From Actinomycetes bacterium (GTDB lineage Bacteria > Actinomycetota > Acidimicrobiia > Acidimicrobiales > RAAP-2), in assembly GCA_021841725.1 (NCBI GenBank), contig JAKCEC010000008.1, forward strand, positions 1 to 18,406: 18,406 bases of DNA. Direction: 5' to 3'. Below, piece after piece: positions 14,239-18,406 of the stretch. A model generated the notes under the pieces. The model ran no database searches. It was given only the letters and a program-made list of their open reading frames with translations, and had not been told where the DNA came from. The position numbers were made by a program, and so were the translations under genes. How positions within the stretch are numbered: position 1 is the first letter of the stretch; each line of letters starts with the position of its first letter.

Positions 14239-14852
14239 TGGGACTCTACAACGATGTGGTGATGCCGCGTCTGGTGGGCCGGGTGTGCGGTCATCGATTC
14301 TTCGACCCGTGGCGCCAGCGCGTGTGCGAGGGTCTCGGGGGCGAGATCGTCGAGGTGGGCTTCGGTACGGGGACGAACCTGAGGTTCCTCCCGCCCGCCG
14401 TGCGCCGGGTCTACGCGGTGGAACCGTCGCTCGTCGCGCGCGCCGCGGCGCGCGCCGCCGTCGAACGAACCTCCATCGACGTCGAGTTCATCGAACTCGG
14501 TACCACGGCCGTGGCGCGCGGATCCCTCGACGCCGCCCTGAGTGCGTTTACCCTCTGCAGCGTCGACGACCCCCGGCGAGTTTTGGGACAGATCGCCGCC
14601 GTCGTGAAGCCGGGCGCACCACTACATTTCCTCGAACACGGTCTGGCCCCCGACGCGGCGACGGCGCGCTGGCAACATCGACTCAATGGTCTCGAGCAAC
14701 GTCTCGCCGGAGGGTGCCACCTCACCCGCGACCCGCTGCGCCTGCTCGTCGAATCTGGCTTCGAGGTCGATACCTACGTGCAGGAGTACGCGCGCGGTCC
14801 GCGTCCGTGGAGTTACTTCACGCTCGGGGTCGCGCGCGCGCCGCGGCCGTAG
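14238..14852 (+). CDS. Class I SAM-dependent methyltransferase (Methyltransf_11, METTL7-like)
   Basis: A 204-residue Rossmann methyltransferase. Motif I is IVEVGFGTGTN (37-47). The acidic end of strand 2 is YAVEPS (59-64), and motif IV is the region around AALSAFTLCSVDDP (99-112). FLEHG (131-135) followed by RWQHRLNGLEQRLAGGCHL (144-162) and SGFEV (173-177) is wording I associate with the METTL7-like subgroup of Methyltransf_11 proteins. The N-terminus LYNDVVMPRLVG also fits these proteins. The substrate is unknown, and small molecules or lipids are possible. It appears to have its own promoter and so is probably not part of the sugar operon. A strong hairpin follows 22 bases after the stop. 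Confidence 0.8.
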   Translation: MGLYNDVVMPRLVGRVCGHRFFDPWRQRVCEGLGGEIVEVGFGTGTNLRFLPPAVRRVYAVEPSLVARAAARAAVERTSIDVEFIELGTTAVARGSLDAALSAFTLCSVDDPRRVLGQIAAVVKPGAPLHFLEHGLAPDAATARWQHRLNGLEQRLAGGCHLTRDPLRLLVESGFEVDTYVQEYARGPRPWSYFTLGVARAPRP

Positions 14853-14874
14853 GAAAGATCCGAAGGGTCTCGGT

Positions 14875-14907
14875 GCGGTCGCACCGCGGCGCCCGCGGTG
14901 CGACCGC
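14875..14907 (+). terminator. Perfect 14-pair hairpin after the methyltransferase gene
   Basis: GCGGTCGCACCGCG (14875-14888) pairs perfectly with 14894-14907 around a five-base loop. It sits between the convergent methyltransferase and Hsp20 genes, so it can act in both directions. There is no U-tract on the plus strand. Confidence 0.65.
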
Positions 14908-14921
14908 GCGAGGCGTTCGTG

Positions 14922-14954
14922 CGTTCACGTCGCGAACCGTTCGTGGCGTGAACG
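14922..14954 (-). terminator. Nested hairpin after the Hsp20 gene
   Basis: CGTTCACG (14922-14929) pairs with CGTGAACG (14947-14954). Inside the loop, CGAAC and GTTCG (14933-14943) can form a small second stem. It lies six bases beyond the Hsp20 stop on the minus strand. Confidence 0.5.
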
Positions 14955-14960
14955 AGGGCG

Positions 14961-15395
14961 TCACCCCCGCATCACCGGGATGGACTTAGTAGGCGTCACC
15001 ACGTCCTTGGGGTAGGGCACCCTCACCTCGAGGATCCCGTCCTTGTACGTGGCCTTGACGGCGGTGCCGTCCACCCCCTCGGGCAGGGCGATGTCGCGCT
15101 CGAACTCCCCGTAACGGAACTCGCTACGGTAGTCCTTCTTCTCCGCGTGTTCGGTCTTCTCCTCACGGTGAGCGCGAATCTTGACGAAACCGCCGCTGGT
15201 CGTCACCTCGACGTCCTTATCGGGGTCGATGCCCGGGAGCTCCGCTCGCACCACGAGGGTGTCGCCGTCGTGGAACTCCTCGACGCGCATCCACCCCTCC
15301 ATGTCGTCCGCGTCGAAGAAACGACGCCAGCGCTCGGGCAAACCGAACATCGGCCACTCCGTGACGTGATTCATGTCTCGTCGAACCAGTGTCAT
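14961..15395 (-). CDS. hsp20: Small heat-shock protein, Hsp20/alpha-crystallin family
   Basis: A 144-residue chaperone that holds unfolding proteins. The alpha-crystallin domain runs from about residue 38 to 129. RVEEFHDGDTLVVRAELPGI (37-56) and SEFRYGEFERDIALPEGVD (91-109) are typical strands, and KDGILEVRVP (118-127) is the GxLxV motif that ends the domain. The C-terminal KSIPV (137-141) is the I-x-I/V oligomerisation motif. Length is normal for bacterial Hsp20. I prefer the ATG at 15395 because GGGAGG lies five or six bases upstream. A GTG two codons earlier is possible. It is convergent with the methyltransferase gene and has its own upstream region. An inverted repeat GTGAC-N6-GTCAC at 15427-15442 may be a regulatory site. 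I see no HspR HAIR element or CIRCE element. Confidence 0.95.
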   Translation of the reverse strand: MTLVRRDMNHVTEWPMFGLPERWRRFFDADDMEGWMRVEEFHDGDTLVVRAELPGIDPDKDVEVTTSGGFVKIRAHREEKTEHAEKKDYRSEFRYGEFERDIALPEGVDGTAVKATYKDGILEVRVPYPKDVVTPTKSIPVMRG

Positions 15396-15748
15396 ACACA
15401 CCTCCCATCAACGTTTCGGGCCTGGCGTGACCCGATAGTCACAGTGTGCCCCCCGCCGGCTCCTTCGGCAAGGGGCCAAAGTCGCTTTCCGACGACCCCG
15501 ACCCCCACCTGGACCAATGCCCGGCGCTCCGCGTCGACCGGGTGCGAGCGAGGTGGCGACGTCGTGACCCGAGGCGCCACCGACGTGACGATGAGAGCCG
15601 CGGCGTCGCGAGTCGGGTGCCGGGTCGACGGATGACGCCACCGCACGACGACCTCTTACGTGTTTCTTATGACGTTGGGCCCTAGGGCCGCCGACGAACG
15701 CGGGCCGATACTGGTGGGAAGGAGGGGGGCTGAGCGAAGGGTAATCAC
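15396..15748. other. Intergenic region between divergent hsp20 and secreted-protein genes
   Basis: About 350 bases without a gene I can support. Short open frames here are rich in Arg and Ser and lack family motifs. The Hsp20 side holds a CCTCCC ribosome site (minus strand, 15401-15406) and a possible minus-strand promoter (TTGCCG at plus 15466-15471, 17-base spacer, weak CACACT). The right side has a perfect 12-base palindrome GGCCCTAGGGCC (15678-15689) and a short AT-richer patch (15655-15670) that may contain the promoter of the secreted-protein pair. Confidence 0.5.
15427..15442. promoter_or_regulatory. Inverted repeat GTGAC-N6-GTCAC upstream of hsp20
   Basis: Five-base arms are exact inverted copies with a six-base spacer, 32-47 bases before the Hsp20 ATG. 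The spacing suits a repressor site over the core promoter or start of transcription. It does not match HAIR (CTTGAGT-N7-ACTCAAG) or CIRCE, so the controlling protein is unknown. Confidence 0.3.
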
Positions 15749-16336
15749 ATGCATTCCGTCCGAAGAAGTACTGTTCTGTCCCTCGCAGTTCTACTCGGCG
15801 CCGTAGGAATCGGTGTACCGAGCGCCGGAGCGATTGGCGCCCCCCACGCGCGGGCGGCGACCGTCCTCGCGCACGTGGTGAAATTTAAGAAACTCGTCTT
15901 CACCGCTTCCTACGTCGGTAACGTGAAGATCCTGTTCGGCGCCAGCAGCGTCGCCGGGACCATGGTGGGTGCCGGTAAGGCAACACTCGTGGGCCAGTCC
16001 ACGGTGAGCGCCACGGGAGTGACCACTTCGTTCTCCACGTCGAGCGCGTCGGATCCGCTGTCGGGCACGGCGCTGTTGAAGGGACCCGGGGGGTCGCTGA
16101 CTCTCAAGACCGTCTCGGTCTACGCGTCGACCACGTCGTCGGCGGCCCCGACGGCCACGTCACCCGACCCGGTCGCGGTCGCCGGTACGGTGCGCGTCGT
16201 CAAGGGCACCGGCAAGTTCGCGGGCGCCACGGGCATTCTCAAGGTCAGCGCCTCCTTCACGGTCAGCACCATCACCGGGAGCGAGACCCAGAAGTTCACC
16301 GCGTTGCTCAAGGGCGCGCTGAACGTCAAAGCCTAA
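15749..16336 (+). CDS. Small secreted beta-rich protein of unknown function
   Basis: A 195-residue protein with a clear signal peptide. It has MHSVRRS at the N-terminus, a hydrophobic core of about residues 8-22 and likely cleavage after the AGA or ARA sites near 26-36. The mature part is rich in Ser, Thr, Gly and Val and has alternating hydrophobic patterns typical of beta-strands. It contains no cysteine. The segment GTVRVVKGTGKFAGATGILK (146-165) carries the G-x-G-x-F-A-G-A-T-G pattern seen in many uncharacterised secreted bacterial proteins with an AOC-barrel-like or similar beta-barrel fold. I do not recognise the function. The start has GAAGGG seven bases upstream. It is followed after 19 bases by another secreted-protein gene, and the pair is likely co-transcribed. 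Confidence 0.75.
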   Translation: MHSVRRSTVLSLAVLLGAVGIGVPSAGAIGAPHARAATVLAHVVKFKKLVFTASYVGNVKILFGASSVAGTMVGAGKATLVGQSTVSATGVTTSFSTSSASDPLSGTALLKGPGGSLTLKTVSVYASTTSSAAPTATSPDPVAVAGTVRVVKGTGKFAGATGILKVSASFTVSTITGSETQKFTALLKGALNVKA

Positions 16337-16355
16337 TCACCAAGACAGGAGAACA

Positions 16356-17024
16356 ATGATGAGAAAATTAGTGACACGTATCGTCGCGGGCGCGATGGCG
16401 ATGGGTAGCGTGGCGGCCGTCGGGGTGGGCACCGCGGGCGCGTCATCGCCGAGCGCCGCGTCGACCACCACGACGGCGGCCCCGCCCTTCGTCTCGGGTA
16501 ACCGGTGGCTCTCGGTCAACGTCGACAACGTCATGGGCTTCGGCAGTCCGGGCGCGACGGGCGGCTGCTACGAGGCCAACAGTTACCTCCAGGGCCAGAC
16601 GGTCGTCTTTCGCATGTGGGGGATCGACAACCTGACCGGCAAGCCGCTGGTGGGTGACCCGTCGCCCACGGCGCCGATCAAGGGTTCCAACGTGCAGAGT
16701 GTGGTCATCAAGGACCTGCCCGGCGTCGCCGTCAACCCGATGATGACGTACTCGACGCGCGACGGCTTCTTCACCTACGGGTGGCTCACCACGAAGGCCA
16801 CGCCGGTGGGCGTCGTGCCGTTCAAGGTGATCGTCACCCTTAAGCCGGTGCCCGCGACCTACAAGATGGTCATGGTCAACGTCAACGGCGTGATGAAGTC
16901 GAAGAAGGTCGTCAAGACCCCGGCCATCCCGGCGAAGGGCTACGCGTATTCCCAGAGTGCGCTGGTGTCCGGCGCGGGATCCTTGCCGTCACCCTCGCAG
17001 TTGACCATCGGCGCCGCGGCCTAG
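16356..17024 (+). CDS. Secreted protein of unknown function
   Basis: A 222-residue exported protein. It begins MMRKLVTR, has a hydrophobic segment of about residues 9-27, and probable cleavage after AGA near residue 29. A Thr/Ala/Ser-rich linker (about 30-43) follows. The mature domain has one cysteine (GGCYEANSYLQGQTVVFRMW) and strands such as VQSVVIKDLPGV, DGFFTYGWLTTKATPVGVVP and FKVIVTLKPV, which suggests a single beta-sandwich domain. A Lys/Val-rich stretch (MVMVNVNGVMKSKKVVKTP) precedes the end. I do not recognise a family. The immunoglobulin-like or cupredoxin-like appearance is an impression only, and no copper ligand set (His, Cys, His, Met) is evident. AGGAG lies four bases before the ATG. 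It is followed by a strong terminator-like hairpin. Confidence 0.75.
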   Translation: MMRKLVTRIVAGAMAMGSVAAVGVGTAGASSPSAASTTTTAAPPFVSGNRWLSVNVDNVMGFGSPGATGGCYEANSYLQGQTVVFRMWGIDNLTGKPLVGDPSPTAPIKGSNVQSVVIKDLPGVAVNPMMTYSTRDGFFTYGWLTTKATPVGVVPFKVIVTLKPVPATYKMVMVNVNGVMKSKKVVKTPAIPAKGYAYSQSALVSGAGSLPSPSQLTIGAAA

Positions 17025-17046
17025 TCCCCGTCGCTCGACGCAGTTC

Positions 17047-17093
17047 CTTCACAAGCCCGAACGACGCCCGACGCCGAGTTCGGGCTTGTGAAG
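17047..17093 (+). terminator. Perfect 15-pair hairpin after the secreted-protein pair
   Basis: CTTCACAAGCCCGAA (17047-17061) and its exact reverse complement (17079-17093) form a long stem with a 17-base loop, 22 bases after the stop of the second secreted-protein gene. No U-run follows directly. It most likely ends the 15749-17024 transcript before the large secreted-protein gene. Confidence 0.75.
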
Positions 17094-17155
17094 CGCACGC
17101 GCCGGAAAAATCTTCCGTCGCGCAACACGCCCGCGGGCGTGAAAGGAGATCTCTC

Positions 17156-18406
17156 ATGTTGCACACCGCTCCCGGCGGCCGTGGCCGTCGCCTCCTCGGA
17201 GTGCTGGCCGCCGCGGTCCTACCCCTCACTCTGCTGATTAGTCCGAGTTCGAGCGGGGCGGACAGCGCCAACCCGATCACCCTCGTGGCGCCGAGCAACC
17301 TGCCCGGCGTGGCGCCGCTGCCCGGTCCGCTCAGCCCCACCTTCAGCGTCGCCAGTTCACTCAGCGTCCTCAACGTCGTGCCGGCCGAGGGGGTCCAGGG
17401 CACGCCGGTGACGATCTCGGGCACCGGCCTGGCCGCGAACACCGCGGTCGCCCTCGAGTGGTCGACCTCGAACGTGACCTGGGTCGCCGACGTCGAACCC
17501 GGTACCGTCAACTACCTGGGCCGCTCGGCGTCGAATTTCAACGTCACGCTCACCACCGTGACCACGGACGCGCACGGGGCCTTCAGCTTCTCGACGACGG
17601 CGCCCTCGGATTTCGGGGGCATCCACACGATCTACGCGGTGATCAACAACGTGGAGGTCGCCCAGGGCGGCTTCACGCTGCTGCGTATCATCAAGGTCAC
17701 CCCGAGCAGCGGTCCGATCGGGACACCGATCACCATCACGTACACCGGCATGGGGGCGACCCTCTACACCGGGGGGGCGTCGGTCCTCTACGACAACCAC
17801 TACGTCGGTGAGATGATGGCCAACTGGACCCGCGGCACCGCCAGTGTCCAGATCCGCGCCTCGGGACCCGTGGGTAACCACTACATCATGGTGGGTGACG
17901 CGATCAGCTACCTCTACATGAACATCGCCCAGTCGCCGGTGCCCTACGTCAACAACGGCGGCGCGGTCTTTCGCGTCACCAAGGACGACGGGCCGGGTCC
18001 GGCGCGCATCGACTGGCCGGCCACCGTCACGCCGACCGTGAGCCAGGTGACCACCTTCGCCAACACCAACGTGGACCCCGCGTCACGGGCCGTGGCGACG
18101 TTGTCGAGCACGCAGGGTCCGGTGAACTCCCCGGTCACCCTCAACGTCACCAATCTGGCGGTGTCGGGCCACGTGTCACTGGGTTGGGCCACCGTCGTGG
18201 GTAGTCGGGTGAACTGCTACAGCACCTGCTGGGCCTTCAACACGGTTCCCCTGGGCAGCGCCACCGTCGTCAACGGCACCCTGAACACGTCGTTCACCGT
18301 CCCCGACGGACTGGGTGGTTGGCACGTGGTCCAGGTCCTCAACGGGACCAGCATCGAAGCGCAGGTCTCGTTCTACGTGAAGGAGAGCATCGTGCCCGTG
18401 GCCAAC
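17156..18406 (+). CDS. Large secreted protein with TIG/Ig-like repeats (partial, runs off the window)
   Basis: The frame is open for 417 codons to the window edge with no stop, so the gene continues to the right. The ATG is preceded by AAGGAG at optimal spacing. A signal peptide is evident: basic GRGRRLL (8-14), hydrophobic LGVLAAAVLPLTLLI (14-28), Ser-rich cleavage region to about 37. Three repeat-like units follow, each opening with the TIG/IPT pattern: VVPAEGVQGTPVTISGTGL (74-92), VTPSSGPIGTPITITYTGMG (181-200) and LSSTQGPVNSPVTLNVTNL (316-334). At least two close with a related segment, DFGGIHTIYAVINN (152-165) and GLGGWHVVQVLNG (385-397). Two cysteines (NCYSTC, 353-358) could form a disulfide. 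It is probably a surface or matrix protein, and function cannot be assigned. Confidence 0.85.
   Translation, partial: MLHTAPGGRGRRLLGVLAAAVLPLTLLISPSSSGADSANPITLVAPSNLPGVAPLPGPLSPTFSVASSLSVLNVVPAEGVQGTPVTISGTGLAANTAVALEWSTSNVTWVADVEPGTVNYLGRSASNFNVTLTTVTTDAHGAFSFSTTAPSDFGGIHTIYAVINNVEVAQGGFTLLRIIKVTPSSGPIGTPITITYTGMGATLYTGGASVLYDNHYVGEMMANWTRGTASVQIRASGPVGNHYIMVGDAISYLYMNIAQSPVPYVNNGGAVFRVTKDDGPGPARIDWPATVTPTVSQVTTFANTNVDPASRAVATLSSTQGPVNSPVTLNVTNLAVSGHVSLGWATVVGSRVNCYSTCWAFNTVPLGSATVVNGTLNTSFTVPDGLGGWHVVQVLNGTSIEAQVSFYVKESIVPVAN

Noticed and set aside
1..18406. CRISPR array, insertion sequence, tRNA or rRNA
   Set aside because: I saw no regularly spaced direct repeats, transposase frames with terminal repeats, tRNA cloverleaf-like segments or rRNA-like stretches.

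Overview
The window is GC-rich throughout and uses many GTG starts, tight gene overlaps (GTGA junctions) and Shine-Dalgarno sites of the AGGAGG type. One gene appears to be leaderless. Together with the gene families present, this suggests a high-GC actinobacterium. A deep-branching lineage such as Acidimicrobiia is my guess from the style of the sequence, not something a marker gene here proves. No rRNA, tRNA, CRISPR array or mobile element was seen.

Region 1 (about 72-14152) is a carbohydrate catabolic locus built around one divergent control region. To the left, on the minus strand, a two-gene unit encodes a zinc-dependent sorbitol-type dehydrogenase followed by a mannitol 2-dehydrogenase family enzyme, with a 4-base overlap. 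To the right, on the plus strand, runs a long colinear series. It encodes a CUT2-type sugar ABC transporter (single-domain ATPase, permease, periplasmic-type binding protein), then a strong hairpin, a small P-loop kinase-like protein, a PfkB kinase of the LacC/FruK type, a LacI regulator, a LacD/YihT-type class I aldolase, an FGGY kinase, a second class I aldolase of the DeoC/FbaB type, a YihS-like AGE-family aldose-ketose isomerase, and a histidine phosphatase. Read together, these could import a sugar or polyol and turn it into a ketose (dehydrogenases or isomerase). Two sugar kinases could then phosphorylate it and class I aldolases cleave it to trioses. The exact substrate cannot be read from the sequence. 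The isomerase + PfkB + YihT/LacD-type aldolase trio also resembles the core of sulfoquinovose (sulfo-EMP) catabolism, but several details argue for an ordinary hexulose or polyol instead.

The divergent control region (2585-3309) is unusual. A GC-rich 5' UTR-like stretch of about 450 bases is followed by a small AT-rich island (about 3060-3185). The island carries an extended -10 promoter, an overlapping promoter on the opposite strand, a 16-base LacI-like pseudo-palindrome, and a perfect 6+6 inverted repeat.

Region 2 (14153-15395) holds a small SAM-dependent methyltransferase with leaderless promoter geometry and a convergent Hsp20 small heat-shock gene, separated by two strong hairpins.

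Region 3 (15396-18406) holds a non-coding stretch of about 350 bases, then two small secreted proteins in tandem, a strong hairpin, and the start of a large secreted protein with TIG/Ig-like repeats that runs off the right edge of the window.
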